Positions 1-13,115 of a stretch of DNA of 64,000 nt are shown here, piece by piece (positions within the stretch are counted from its first letter, which is position 1; every line of letters begins with the position of its first letter). Below the pieces are notes generated by a model that made no database searches, was not told the origin of the DNA, and was given only the letters and a program-made list of their open reading frames with translations. The DNA comes from Aldrovandia affinis (taxonomy: Eukaryota > Chordata > Actinopteri > Notacanthiformes > Halosauridae). The stretch spans positions 470,001-534,000 of the forward strand of contig JAINUG010000326.1 of assembly GCA_029706075.1 (NCBI GenBank). Direction: 5' to 3'. Position numbers and translations under genes: made by a program.

Positions 1-3000
1 CGAAGCAAAATAAAATATAAAATATGGAATATGACACAAAAATGTAACAAGACCTCATTCCAAAATGTGCGGATATTTTTAGTTCACGGAATAATTCCGC
101 ATTGAACTCGGTTTTGAAAAATTGATAAGCAAAGATTTGCCCTTCAGCTTAATGTTTTTGGCTGCAAATGTCAGGAACCGTACCAGAACAGGATGCAGGA
201 GGGACATCAAAGCCATTTGTTGGCGGGGAGATGCGTGCGGTTGCCTGTAACGCTTTGGAAAGGCGCGCGCGCTCAGAGACGCTCAGCCAGTGACACGGAA
301 GAAAGGACGTGACGCTGGTGAGAAATGTCCCCCCAGCAGCTCTGGCGGGGGGGGCACGCAGGGGAGGTCAGGGTGGAAACCTCTGGTGATTACACGCGGC
401 GACCCAAGCTGTCGGCATGCCTAAAGCCCCTCCATTGTGCGGATCTGAATACCGCCTCTTTTGAGGAAACAAAAACGTGACACTTAAAACCCCCCACTCT
501 GCAGTCCCCTTCCTTCTCCTCCTCGCCCCCCCCCCCCTCTTTTTCACATTGGCCCCATATTAACACCACTGGTGATGGAGATGGAAGAGTTCATTCCTCT
601 ACATGAAATACAGGTCTGTTCCTCACAGAATGTGGAGTGGAGTGGGGTAGGGGGCCTGTCAGGGGACGTCCCGGGTCCATTGTCCTGCCCACAGCTGGTG
701 TGAGACATTCAACGTTGAGGGGGTAGGAGATGGGGACTGCTTTCAGAGGTGACTGCACAAACTTCATGCCGTCACTCCAATGTGGACGGCAGAGCCGCGG
801 CAGCGAGGGGCTCCTATTCACCAGAGTTCAGGGGGTTGGGACGGGCGAGCAACAGGGCCGGACGGCGAAGAAAGAGGCCCCGCGCCCCCTCCACCGGGAA
901 CGCCCCCCTGTCCAGGTCCCCAATCGCAGGCGGCCTCGCAGCTGAATGCTAACGATGTAAAGTGAAATTAATGATTGACCCGGGGACACTTGAGCGCTTA
1001 ACAAAACGACACAAAGCGGGAGAGGAGAGGAACATCGGCTTGTCCCGCTCGTGACGTTTTTGTTCTCCTGGCTGTGTGCGCATCTATGATTAACTTTGCA
1101 GAGGGAGGGAGGGAGGGAGGGATGGTGAGGGGGCGGCAGAATCCCATACATTTTTCTCCCCCGACATGAGTGCCGTAAAGATTCTTTTCACATATCTGCC
1201 ATCGGTAACCGCGCGGCCGTCAAAACGGTGGCTGCGCCAGACAATGCCGGCGCGCACGAGAACGATCTTATCAGGTGCGAGGGATGAAGACACGTTTTCC
1301 GCGTTGCTGGATTCATTCGTCCCGTTTAATTGCACGGTGTGCGCGCTACACGTAAGGCCGTCTTGGCTATGAATGAGCCAAGAAACTGAAGCGTTTTTTC
1401 TGAAATGAACGTGCTTATTCACTTATTGCCAATTGACTCGATCACAGGGGGAAATGAAAGCTTAATATTCGCGCGACGGCTCTACACGGAGAGAATGCCT
1501 CAGAGGAAAGATAGACCCGGTGGGGGGGTGGGGGCTTGGCCTTCTCCTTACCCATCGGTCATCCACCCCTCATTGCATCTACAACACAATGGCGCTCTGT
1601 TTAATTATTCTCTGAACGGTGGCAGAACTAACGATGCTCCACCCCGAGAATTGCATATTAATCCCCCCCCACTCCTTTCTTCTGGTTGGGTCACTCATTG
1701 GCCCCTAATTACCATTTCCACATCCACTAAAGCCGGCTAACAGATTTAAGTGTGGTGTTGTGGAGGAACATGAGAAATCAGAGGCCTCGCCGCAGCGGAA
1801 TGCTAATGGCGTCGCTCTGGGCCCGTCTGCTTCCGGGGACAAAACCTGCGCGTTCTCCTACGCTCTCTTCGCCTCATTTCAGGCATAGGTTGCCATCTTT
1901 TGGACAGCGCAACCCACCGAGAATTCGCTGAAGTGGTTCCAGTCCCCAGCGGTGATGTGCAGGTGTGAAAGGGTTTTTTCCCTGATGCAGGAATGCTCTT
2001 CTCATTCTCATTCACGAGCAACAACCTCGCAGAGACGCCTTCCGTAAAATGGCGGCTTCGATCGGAGTAACCCAGCTCAACAAAAATGGTAAAAAAAAGC
2101 CAGAGATTCATGTGTAACCTCCTCGCGATGAACTCAATTACCGTCTGATCCTTCCCCAGCACCACAGCAAAGGGAGGGCCATGTCCAAGACCTCAGCTCT
2201 AAGGCTGCGGCCACAGAAAGCACACAAAAAAATCATTTTCCTCTTGTCATTAAGGCTCCTGTGAAGGCCACGGGAAGACTGGCTGCCTAATCTCTCTTTC
2301 CATATCTCCAACTCCAGCCCTCTCTCCCTCTCTCCATCCTCCTTCCTCTCCGCCTCCCTCTCCCGTCCCTCTCTTATCTCTGCGCAAACTCACAGCACTG
2401 GTCTTTCACCCACCTCTCACGGGCCGAGAGTGCTCTCACAAAGGCGGTCAGCTCTGTGTGTAATCTCCGGTTAACCTCTCACGCTCCCTCTGACCTCTTA
2501 CTGGGGCAAGCGATTGGCCACCCCCAAAGAAAACGGGATTGCTGTTTCACGCTCGAGTCTAATAACTTTATTAGCACCTTTCATCGCAAAACAATTGAGA
2601 GAGGATTTTGTTCAGAAATTACAAGAGAAGTGAATGTTCTTGGGTTTTCCTACCCGTGCAACTTTTTTTTTCCCGTATCCGAGAGCACGCATAAACGCAC
2701 GTTTTTGACACACTGTACGAGGGATGATGTATTGCAATTGTCACAGGCGCCGAACAATGGAGTGGATTGAATTTCAACTGTCTCTTCAGAGGTGGCAGGA
2801 GAACTGGGTCGCTATCCCAAGCTCCAATGTGGTGGACTGCTTGGAGTGGCTATTGATTTTCTGACCAAAGCAATGAATTCATTAATATCAGCATTAGGCT
2901 ACCATCTGACACCAGGCGAGGAAAATCCTATTCGATGCTAAAGTGTTTTGGGGACCTGAGTAGCAAGGTATCAAAGTAAAATGTCCAAAGTGCACAATTA

Positions 3001-6000
3001 AAAAATATATATGTGACAGTTGGTGTTTTGTCCTCTTTAATCTTAATTATGTTTTAAAAAACAAAACGAAAAAACCAAGCCCAGACAGATTTCATTACAT
3101 AAAATAGATTGCAGGGCAAACCAGCAACTTTTACACACAAAACCCAGCTGTATCCGATACATACATAAGCACACATTGCCCTCAACTTCTCCCTTCATCA
3201 TTCAATTTTAATGTAATCCCTAAAATATGGGAGAAAAAAATCAACAGATTGCTCGCATTGGTTTTAAAATGAGCAAAGACAAAACAATGATTTTAGTTTA
3301 ATCCAGGGGCATCAGTTTAGCGAAGACAACAGGGAACACAAAGAAGGAGCTTGTTCCATCAACTGAGCAGAGCTTTCCAGAAAGCTATAAAAAAAATAGA
3401 GCAAGAGAGGAAAAAATAAACAGGATTTGAGATCTATATTAAAACTGCAGATAGCTTTTCAAGATTAGTGATGGACAGAATCGGGTGACAGAGATAGGAT
3501 ACGCAAAATAAAGGTTGTACTGCCTCAATCATGGACTCTGGTAGCAAAAATGCAGTTCTGGTAGGAAAGTTTGACATGAAACAACTCAAGCGTAAGTAGG
3601 CTATAAGATACATACTGAAAAACTTTGAGAATTGTATATCTCCTTAATGAGTTGATGGAACACAAATCAGGATTAAGAATTACACAGGGATATTCCAACC
3701 GTTGCTATCGCTAGTTCAAAATGTACTTTTTGGCAGGCTGTTTTAAGCGCAGTGACGTTTGAATATGTGATTACGGTGTGGGGATTGTTGCATTTGGCGC
3801 TTTTCCCCCGTTCACGCAAATCCTATTGTTCGTTTGTTTAGGGGTTATTTTCTTAGTTTCACAATTCGGTAAAACCCCATGAAATGTAAACATCCGAATC
3901 TAAATTTAATGCAGCATTATGTTTAAATTTTCTACCGCTGCGTTCATTGTGACCCCATTTCATTTCTCTTTTTATGTCTTACATCTGTAATCACGTTGTC
4001 TTTCAATAACATTTCTCTCTCATGTGTCTCCATGGTTCAATCCTATCAAAAAAGAGGTTTGATTCCCAGAAACAGTGGGACATGAGCATGCCATTACATA
4101 TATGTATATTTACATGAGTTGGTATGGTGTGGGATTGAAACAGATGGAGCAGAATCATCTTTAAAAGAGAACAGTAAGGAATGGTGCATGACCATGGGTC
4201 AGGGCTGTCCTACCATGAGGGACCAAAGCGTCACTCTGTTGTCCGAGCTGTGTCTGAAACGACAGCATTTGTCGGGATTAGACAGGAGTAATCCTTCCCA
4301 TATTCTACAGGATGTAGTTTGGAAAAGTGTCAACTCCCCCCCAGTCCCTTCTGGGAAAGTTCCTGACTCAGCTGGAAATCTGTCACTTTTCAGAAATACA
4401 TTTTTTCCAAATGTGCAACTGTCCAGGGGACTCTCTACTGGACCCCCCCCCCACTCCCATTCCCCTTCCCTCTGGGCAGCTACGGTCTCTGTTGGCAACA
4501 TCCATTCCAATAATCCTCAACAATTCACTGCTTCTCCACTGGCATTCAGCGCTGAGTCACCCCATGCATCCCGCGCAGTCGACTGCCACGGCTGGGTCTG
4601 TCCTGCAGGTGAGAACGGCGACTCAAGGGCACGGACTCGACCCTCTGGGACAGGAGGGAACCAACCGAGAGGCTCATGAATCAAACGTGCATCCGTCAAG
4701 CCTTCCACACCACGACTCGGAAGAAGAGCCGGCCGAAGCGTTGAGACATGGCCGCTCAGAACACCGTGCACTGCGACCTCCCATACGCTCCACCCCCCAA
4801 AACCTGCCGGCAGAAGACCAGGAGCCCGCGAGCACCCGGCACGGCCCAAACATGGGTCACGTCACGTCACATCCGCACAGAGAAGAGAAATCTCAATGTT
4901 TGTATCCATAAAAATACTAATATCCCACCACCCCTGGGGTCCGTGGGTAGCCCAAGGAGCTTGAGTAAAATGGACTGTGTACACAGGCACTTTCAAACAC
5001 CACCAATCTTCATCGTCCCGACAGGAGGTGAAATATGTGACTGTCTGCCAGCGTAAATTAGGCACTCTAGCCCCTGTGCGGTAAAGCATGACGGGGCCGG
5101 ACAGTGCACTAACTCAGCCGGCACGACGGCTCTCCTCCGCTCCCCCGTGACATAAATCACCGGCCGTGGGAAATAAATCGCCGGCGGTCAGCGGCGGCAC
5201 CAGCTGGCACCGCCATCACCTGACCAGCAGGGGCCCGCGGCTCGGCCGCACTGACAGAGGGGGGCCGGAAATCAAGAAAAATGAGGCGGCGGAGCGCGCG
5301 CCCCCGCCTCACAGCTCTCCCATCAGTCTCTGCTGCACTTCCTCTCTATAAAGCAACTCTGTTTTTCTCCTCTCTGAAGCCGAGGTAACACTTTCACTTT
5401 CATTATGTTACCTGGGGGACATAAGCGACTCTGTTCCTGGCCTTATTTTCGGGGGCAAAGTGGAGACGGAATTGAACTTTTATTAGTATCGAGTGAAAGC
5501 TTGAGCAGGTTCTAGCGCAAGGCTGTTTTGTGTGCATGTAAGATAAGGGAAGGGTGAAGGCAACGTTTTTTCTCTTTATGGGTCTCCACAAAGCGAAAAA
5601 ACGAGTGCAGCCGAATTAGTTGTAAAAATAAACACGCTCTCCTCTCAACAAAGTGCATTTATTTGGGATGGGGTGGCAGGGGGTTACACAAAACCTCATT
5701 CTCCCGATGGTAGTTTCCACACAGCTACAGTGGAGTTATTTAGTGTAGGATAATGAATCGACCGGGATTGTGTCTGTGCTCAAATGCCATTAACTGAGAA
5801 AATAAGTTGATGAATAGATTTTTCTCTTTTTGATATTGCTGAGTTGCCGTGAGGGCCACTTAAATGCTGACCGCGGCGTTTGTGAAAAACAACGTAGGCG
5901 GCGGTTTCACGGCACTCGGCGGGAAAATGGGATGAAATTACATTAATAGAGAACTGGAGAGAGAGAGGGGCAAGAACAAAGGAGGGAGAAAAAAACCCCC

Positions 6001-6200
6001 AAAAAACATAATTTTACCAAACTCGCAAGGCCGCCCCCCAATGAGGTACAACGTAATCGAAAAAAGGAAGACCCATGATCTACCCTTCACCAGGTTTTCT
6101 CCTCAGGGTCCTGGTGAAGCCGGACAGAATAACCTCCACAAGTAGACTGTCAGACAATCAGACACAGGGGAGGGGAGCAGAGAGAGGAGGCAGGAGCCCG
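1..6200. other. Gene-free stretch, no exon recognised
   Basis: I see no coding exon, RNA gene or intact mobile element here. Open frames at about 4.1-5.1 kb lack family motifs and sit in C/T-rich, low-complexity DNA. About 2.8-4.1 kb is A+T rich. Parts of 5.1-6.2 kb are G+C rich and unique-looking, which would fit non-coding regulatory DNA, but only alignment to other fish could show that. Confidence 0.5.
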
Positions 6201-6209
6201 AGAGTTATA

Positions 6210-8450
6210 GAACAAGAGTCGGTGCAACTTTAATCATTGTGGTTATTGTGGAATTGGAGGGATGTTATTCCCAGTGATAGACAAGGGCAATTATCTGCAG
6301 TCCCACAGCAGTTTTAACCTAATTTCATTACTGCTGCGCAAGTCCTCCAGAGCGCCTAGTCTATCAATGTCTCGCAGAAAGGATTAGCCGGCACTTTCTT
6401 CTTCTTCAAATGAATTTTAGCTGTCATGCCCTTGATGAATGGGACGGAGGAAGAGGAGGCAGACTCTTGGCCCGGCTTTAGGGCAGGGAGGGGGGCAACT
6501 GGGGTGGGTGGGTGGGGGAGGGAGATGGAAGACCGAACGATTGCCTTCGGACTCTGAACCCAGAAGGTTATTTAACATCACTATTGCAACCATGGCAACC
6601 CTGGCGTGATAGGCCACTCGCGCCCCACTTTGCTCCTCCCGAGAGCAGGCGTGTCCCCGTCTAGACACCTGCAAGCCCGGTTGTATTCACCCCTCGGTGG
6701 ACGCCGGTTTTGACAAGGTGCCCAATTTGATCATCACATTTGTGAACACAGTGGAATAGCTCTGCTCAGTGTTATTGCCACCATCTATGCTGTTCAGAGG
6801 GTGTGAAAGGAGACAAAACACACAGCGATACCTGCACCCGACGCACACCTGAACAGGACTGTTAAAAAGTGAAAGAACGGAGCCTTGGACAGCGTATCGC
6901 TTTGTGAATGCAAGCTGCCTATTACAGCCGCGGTTCGAAAACCTGATTGTGCCAGACCGGCCCTGGCCGAGGGCTCCAATCCGGGGAGGCGATTGGCTGT
7001 CTGCCCCAGGAGGAGGGGGGAGGGTGAGCCGGCACAAGCTCGCTGAGAAGCGCGAAGGGTGTCTCCAGAAAGTAGGTGGGCAAGTTCTGTCTCGGAGGAG
7101 GCGGATCATTGCCGGCCTCTGGGAATTAGCTTGCCCCGTAGTGACGGGCAGTGAGTTTGTGGAGGAAGGGCGACTCTAAAGAAATGGAGGGTGTAATTGG
7201 GCACTAAATTGAAATTGAAAGAAGAAGCGGGCTCGTTTCATTGACACTGAAAAGAAAGACAAAGTCTGTGAGCGTATCCAAAAGCTCATAGACATGAACA
7301 ATATCCTAAAACGTGTGTGGGGGGAGAGCTGTTCAGCCCAGAACAACAGAAAGGCAATCAAGCCGGTTAAAACAAAGGAAAGTGATCAGGCTTTTAATTG
7401 GTGAGCGCTAAGCAGGCGGACGCCGGCGGTTTGCGGCTGTGCGGAGAGAGCACCTCGCCACCGCCCAGCCCAGCGGCGGTAAACCCCACCGCGCGCTAAT
7501 TGCCGGTCCCCTCCGCAGCTGTTGCTGTTTTTCCCCCCCGCTCTCCACCGTAATCATGTAACAATGTAAATGTTGTGCAGCGAGGGGTTCATATTGCCGT
7601 CTCCAGGACATCATCTCCAGCTGTCTGAGCCCCCGCCGTCGACCACCCGAGGGAGGCCGCCAGCAGATTCATTACCGCCAGGCAGGGGGAGGATTACCGC
7701 CACAGTGCGGGCCCCGCTTCAGACCCGACTGCAAGCCTTTCACATCCGCCACTGCCCCTGTACCAAAAACAGACCACAACAACAGCATACAATTTCCACA
7801 AACCTATTAAAATAAATGAGCGCATCGCATCCAATGGTTTTGTTTTGTTTTGTTTGGGTGGGGAGAGACGGAAAAGGGGTTACATCCCCTGCCCCCCCCA
7901 TCCTCGCTGCGCAGGAATCCGCATCACCGGGATTCATATTCATAATTCATCATCTTCGATTCCTGACATCTGCCGTTGATTGTGTCGTGGGCCGGCTGGA
8001 ATTAGCCACTCCTGGGAGTGCCAATAATGTGCCGGTGGGCATGCCCAGCGGGTGGGCGGGGGGGGTGGAGGGACAGCGGCGGGAGCCTTTCACACTCCTA
8101 ATGTGTAATTAGGAACCATTCTGGTGCGCAGCCTTACTGGGCTGAAATTAGCTGCCTTTTATTAATCAGGCAGACCAGCACAATGGCACGCCAGGTTCCC
8201 CTGTAATCTCACACAAAATGTTTTTCTTAATTACAGTGGGGGGTCGGGGGGGGGTGGCAGGGAAGGGCTGGAGTAGAATCCCGATTGGCGTTGCCCGTTG
8301 CCCAACGCTTACACGGACACAGTCACCATGAAGCCTATCACACACAAAGACACTATGACCCCATCCCACACACACACACACACACCTCCACCTCTCTCCT
8401 ACTGTCACATGCCCACACACCTCACAAGGACCCCAGGTAGATCGCATTTG
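6210..8450. other. Complex non-coding block, candidate regulatory islands
   Basis: This block alternates unique, homeodomain-motif-rich segments with no coding frame. About 6210-6420 and 7930-8220 contain many ATTA/TAATTA-like words and little simple repeat, the usual look of conserved non-coding elements around developmental genes. An old SINE copy sits at about 6905-7235. That these are enhancers is inference from composition only. Confidence 0.3.
6905..7235 (+). mobile_element. Old tRNA-derived SINE copy (same family as the 11.2, 33.7 and 35.6 kb copies)
   Basis: A box-B-like GGTTCGAAAACC near 6931 is followed by the family body: CCAGACCGGCCCTGG, GATTGGCTGTCTGCCCCAGG and AGCCGGCA. It ends in the family tail, in which 'gagggtgtaattgggcac' matches 'gagggtacaattggctac' of the copy at 35.6 kb. 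It is the most diverged copy of the family in the window, so probably the oldest, and it lies inside an otherwise unique, complex block. Confidence 0.6.
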
Positions 8451-9059
8451 AAATTGGTATTTGCTGACATTCCCCCCTTGCTACTCCTCCGGATATGCCC
8501 CAAAATGACGACTCTCCCACGGCTGTAATAGAATTCGGCGAGGTTGGTGTTTCACCCCCCCTTCATTTCTTTCTTCTCATGCAGAGGTGAGGCACGGAAG
8601 AGTCTGGTCCACTTTTTTTTTTGATGTGCGTTGCGGATGTGAAAATCAATCCATTCTTGTTTGAGAAAGGGGGGCGTCCTGTTCCTGTGCCTTTGATACC
8701 CCCACCATAAACCCGAGGTGTCAACGACCTCCAGGGCGCGCTCAATCTCGTCTACGCACAACACAATAAAGCCGTGAAGAGGGCGGCTTCCAGGAAGGAT
8801 CAAAAGCGCATTTGTCCGCCTCAGTCCTGCAGTGCGTCATGAAGAAAAAACACGGGAGGCTGAAGCCCTCAATCGCCAAAACAATCGTTCGCAACCTCTC
8901 ACTGAAATATGATTTTACGTAACGTACGAATGGGAAGTGCAATCTGTTATTGCCAGAATAACACTAATAAATATGGTTAAACTATCAAAAGATTACAATT
9001 GGTGCCTCAATCGCCATGGAAGGTTCCGTAGTGTCTCCATCCAGGTCTGCCAGGAAACT
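8450..9059. other. Gene-free spacer
   Basis: No exon or repeat recognised. A short CA tract lies just before it at about 8368-8386, and a T-run at about 8612-8622. Confidence 0.4.
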
Positions 9060-9600
9060 TGGTGTGACACCGGATGACCAATGCAGCGATCGCCCCGACC
9101 TGCCGTTTCTCCCTTCACAACATCGGAAGAATTCACCCATGCCTCACCCAAGAGGCCACACAGCTTCAGGTCCAGACACTGATTACTCTATACACCCCAG
9201 CTAGGTTTCTCCACTCGGCCTCCTCTGGCCAACAGGCTTTCCTGTCCCTCCAGGGCAACGGCTGCCACTCCTCGCGACCTCGTCTCTGGTGGAGTGACCT
9301 TCCACACTCGGGCAGGACTGCAGAATCGCTGGCCATCTTGTTCAAGAGGCTGAAAATCCACCTCTTCAGACTACACTTCCATTGAATATATACATTTTTT
9401 TTAATGTATAAACTTTTTTCTCCGTTTTGTAGCTGTGGTATGCATCTGTCTACTATGACATCTGTTGTATTGTTCATGTTCTGATCTCTTGCTCTAGCTG
9501 TGATTATTCTTGCCATTTTAAATGCAGTTATTGTAAGTCGCTCTGGATAAGAGCGTCTGCTAAATGCCTGGAATGTAAAAATATAAATGTAAGATTTACA
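9060..9600 (+). mobile_element. L2-clade LINE 3' end, internally deleted
   Basis: Translation of 9074-9385 gives pieces of an L2-type reverse transcriptase C-terminus: a 'NIGRIHPCLTQ' segment, then 'LYTPARFLHSASSGQ', then the terminal '[21 protein letters not shown]'. The middle of the usual domain is missing between the first two pieces. The 3' end at about 9534-9575 carries the hairpin CGCTCT-GGATA-AGAGCG followed by 'TCTGCTAAATGCCTG', as in eel UnaL2. It is a dead fragment. Confidence 0.75.
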
Positions 9601-9654
9601 TTGAATTCAACCAATGACAAATGCCATCCTGTACAGCCTTGGCCCCTTCAAATG

Positions 9655-10890
9655 TAGATGACTGCTAAAATAAAATAAATACCAACATAAAGTGTCTTAA
9701 TGGAGCATTGGGCCACCACAAGAATAGCTTTAATGCGCCTTGGCATAGATACAATTGTTAAGATGGTTCAATATTCAATCTGTATGCAGCCCCAACAAAG
9801 CCCTTTTTCACTCTAACACAAGTGGCTGAAACACTATTGGAGGGATGCAATGGCATCCTTCCACAAGAAATTCCATAATTTGGTGTTTTGTTGATGGTGA
9901 TGGAATTCGCTGCCTCAGGCGCCGCTCTAGAATCTCCCATAACTGGGTTTATATCTGGTGACTGAGACGGCCATGGCATATGGTTTACATTGTTTTCATG
10001 CTCATCAAACCATGGAAGAACCCACTCCCATCAGGATAGAAATCCTTCTCCATAGGATGAAGATGATCACTCAGAATGGCTTTGTATTTATTGCTGTTTA
10101 CCTTGCCTTCTAAGGGGTTAAGTAGATTGCTTTCCACCTAAACCATGCCAGGAAAATGCATCCAAGAAAATAACAGAGCCGCTAGAACCGTTCACAGTGG
10201 GAAACAAGCAATCGGCCCAGTAGGTTTCTTTTGGCATGTGCAGACACACGCACTCATCCGCTTGCTGAGAAGAGTGTGATCGATGATTCACCTGACCATG
10301 TGACTTTTCCCCCACTACTCAGTAGGCCACTGCCTGTGTTCTTTGCACCGCTTTACTCTCAGACATGCATTTTTAGGTGTAAGAAGGGAGTTATTAGGGA
10401 CCCTACCATAGCATCCCTCTCTGTGAAGTTCCTGATGGGCTGTTCTTGATGAAATTGCCTGCTGACACCCTAGATTGATATTTTGCAGTCAAATGATTCA
10501 GTTGGCCATCTGTTTTGCCTTGCGATTTTGAACGAGTGCACAGACATGCATGGCTGAGTACGCACTTTCGACCACAGTTGCCCCTAGTTGATGATGTCTT
10601 TCCCTCAGACTTACATGCCATCATCAGCTTAACCACTGTTCCTCGTGAAACATCAGCAGGTTTAGCAGTCTTCTTCACTGAAGATCCTGCCAAATGTGCT
10701 CAGCAATCACCCCTCTTTCAAAATCACTGAGATCTCTTCTTGATAGTCAAAATATTGGGCAATTGAGCCTACCCAGCATTTTTATGCATGACCCTAAGCA
10801 TGATGGGATGTTAATTGCTTAATTAACTCAAGAAGCACACCTGCATGGAAGTACCAGCTTTCAGAGACATTAACGGTCTTTATCTATCTG
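9655..10890 (-). mobile_element. Tc1-like DNA transposon relic
   Basis: The minus strand retains pieces of a Tc1-type transposase. A helix-turn-helix segment lies near 10693-10550 ('SSVKKTAKPADVSRGTVVK', 'GKTSSTRGNCGRK'). The conserved 'WPSQSPDINP' before the last catalytic acidic residue lies near 9979-9940. The frame is broken by stops and frameshifts and catalytic regions are missing, so it is inactive. Its plus-strand left end ('accaacataaagtgtcttaatgg') matches the short derivative at 45485-45767. Confidence 0.85.
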
Positions 10891-11231
10891 TTCAACCAAC
10901 AAAATGATCACTGTCTGTATGAATATTCATTTATTCTGAATTCTTAGATTAGTGAAATAGTGGGGTTTACATCAAGGCACTATTTAAATAGTTTATTCTA
11001 ATAATTTTGGTGGAAAAAAACATGATGCATATTGTTATTGAATAAAGATAATTTTTTAAGAGGAGAATACACCACGGAGGTTGTCTTTAATAGACAACTA
11101 TTGAATTCGGGCAAGAAGAACATACTGTAAAAACATCTATATAAAAAAAAAAATGGAATTCCTCATCCTGAACATTCAGAACAATTTTTTTTTATTTTTT
11201 ATAATTGTTGTTTGATTTTTCTCACATTTTT

Positions 11232-11574
11232 TCTCCCAATTTGGTAGCCAATTAGACCCACTATGTCAATCCCCCCCCCAGTAATGTGATTTCGCTGCCA
11301 TAGTCCTGCGACCGGTAGTGACGAAGGCGACCTGACACCTCTTCCGAGATGGCACTCGCCAAGTGTCGTCTGTAACCCGGTACTACAGGGCCACTCTTAT
11401 GCGCAGCGAACGTCCTGTCGGCTTCCCTCCCCCCTCCCTGGGGCGGACAGTCAATCGCCACCCCTGGTGGCGCTCCCGGCCAGCGCCGACTCTGGCGAGA
11501 CGGGGAATTGAACCCCCGTCTCCGTGGCCAGCGTCGAACGCTGTAACCACTGGGCCATGCGGGAGGCCCCATAA
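11232..11574 (-). mobile_element. tRNA-derived SINE, full length
   Basis: Read on the minus strand from 11574, a tRNA-like head (GGCCTCCCGCATGGCCCAGTG, then box B GGGTTCAATTCCCC) leads into the body CCAGAGTCGGCGCTGGCCGG. The tail 'ttggctaccaaattgggag' is followed by A-rich sequence. Short flanking repeats CACATTTTT occur at 11223-11231 and 11575-11583. Two other copies in this window have longer, clearer target-site duplications. Confidence 0.85.
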
Positions 11575-11779
11575 CACATTTTTAATGTTGCTTGCAATCA
11601 AAATAATCAGAGTATCCGCACGGCAAAGCCAGCTAAAAAAGCACAAGCTCAAGGCAAGCGGACTGTATGCAGTGGAGAGAATTGTGTGTGTGCGTGTGTG
11701 TGTGCGTGTGTCTGTGTCAACAGACACCAGTCGCTCTCATCAGTTGACAGGATAGCGAATCACAAGTTCTTTGCAACCT

Positions 11780-12318
11780 GATCTCATGGATTATACGTCA
11801 AGACTTGACGTTTGTCCACGCTCCCAGAAACGTCCAAACTGAATGTCATTTTGTGATTTAGCAGCTGTCACAAGAAGTGCTGTATAGGCACGCTGGCACA
11901 GTGCAACCATGCTAAGTTATCTGCCTGGTGTTGTGGGTATTTGGCACCAGCAATGTTAGCTAATGGTAGCCATCCTTTCCTTCTATCAGTTATTCTTGTT
12001 GAAATATAGTCTCATTTGATCATCATTTATTTATATAAAAAAGTTGACTACTTAATTCAACCAGTAATTAATTAAATATTTGTTTTATCCTGAATTCACA
12101 CAAATATATGTAACTAAACCATGTTTAAGGTCTTGAAAAATCGCCTGGAAACCAATGTCTGAAAGTCTGATTTCATTCCCATTTATTTTCAATGGGTGTA
12201 ATGACACTTTTCCACCAAGCAAAAGTTTCATAGTTTTTGTTGCTGTTGGAGGCTTATGTTCAGTTTGGACATTTTCTGGGAGCGTGGACAAATGTCTTGA
12301 CGTATAATCCATGAGATC
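11780..12318. mobile_element. MITE-like element with ~60 bp terminal inverted repeats
   Basis: The left end 'gatctcatggattatacgtc' recurs in inverse orientation at the right end. The match continues for about 60 bp on each side, through 'tgtccacgctcccagaaa' and 'gtccaaactgaa'. The interior of roughly 420 bp is A+T rich and has no open frame. I did not find a clear target-site duplication and do not assign a superfamily. Confidence 0.7.
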
Positions 12319-12319
12319 C

Positions 12320-12849
12320 CAAAAAAATCTTCAGAACATCATTCATCAACTTCATGTAGAAAAAAATAATTATAATATATAAATATAACGCATTATTTGT
12401 GCCTTTCCGAATAGGGCATTCGCATCCGAATTCACCCCACAAATACTTTGTATCCCTCAAATGTTTCCTTTATTTTGCCAGTTACCCATATATTGCTTCA
12501 TGTCTTTTGGGGTAGCACATTGGTTTTCAAAACAAGGGATTGGGAACCCCTCAAAAAACTGCAGCCCAGTACAGATTTTGATGCCAGTCCATACGATATT
12601 AATTGACTTAATATGATCTATGCTTTATGTCATTTTTACCTTCTGTTGTGAAAGCAGAATGGCAGTCGGCCGGCGGATGACATCATCGTCATTACAATAC
12701 ATCATGTGTCATTGTTCCTTTCCATCATCCCCACCATGTCAGACCAGTCGATTCCAGAGTTCACCTTTAAGCTCTCTAGCCCTCAGTAAGGGCTCTTACG
12801 TCGTGACGTGGTATGACATCACCGGGCAATCAGTCAAGTGCCTGAGGGT
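12320..12849. other. Gene-free spacer
   Basis: A+T-rich, nothing recognised. A short open frame at about 12620-12853 has no family features. Confidence 0.35.
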
Positions 12850-13115
12850 GTGAAGGACGGACTCGTAATCCTCTGGATGGGAGGTTAAACCCAGTTCCTG
12901 AATCACCGTGGTCATTAAAGATCCCATGGCGCTTTTCCAAAGAGTATGGGCGTTATTCCCAGTATCCAGGTCAAATTCTCACAAGAAACGGTCTCTCTAC
13001 ATCTGCCGACCTAATCATCCGCTACATTGGATTGGCTCCCCTGCATTCCCTAGCCACTCTGATTCCCCAGGCTGTCACTGCAAAACATCCACCTCGTTAA
13101 ATAAACTTTAAAAGG
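12850..13115 (+). repeat. Teleost interspersed repeat fragment (LINE 3'-end-like)
   Basis: The phrases 'cattaaagatcccatggcgc', 'ttattcccagtatccaggtc' and 'cgacctaatcatccgct' match, from memory, a repeat that is very common in fish genomes. I could not assign the exact family without a repeat library. Confidence 0.5.

Noticed and set aside
4119..5056. Several overlapping frames of 100-194 codons
   Set aside because: No family motif, overlapping on both strands, Pro/Ser-rich composition from C/T-rich DNA; no splice-site support.
11261..11755. Frames of 100-130 codons on both strands
   Set aside because: They lie over a tRNA-derived SINE and a GT repeat. The similar frames at 33803-34168 and 35631-35982 are SINE translations too.
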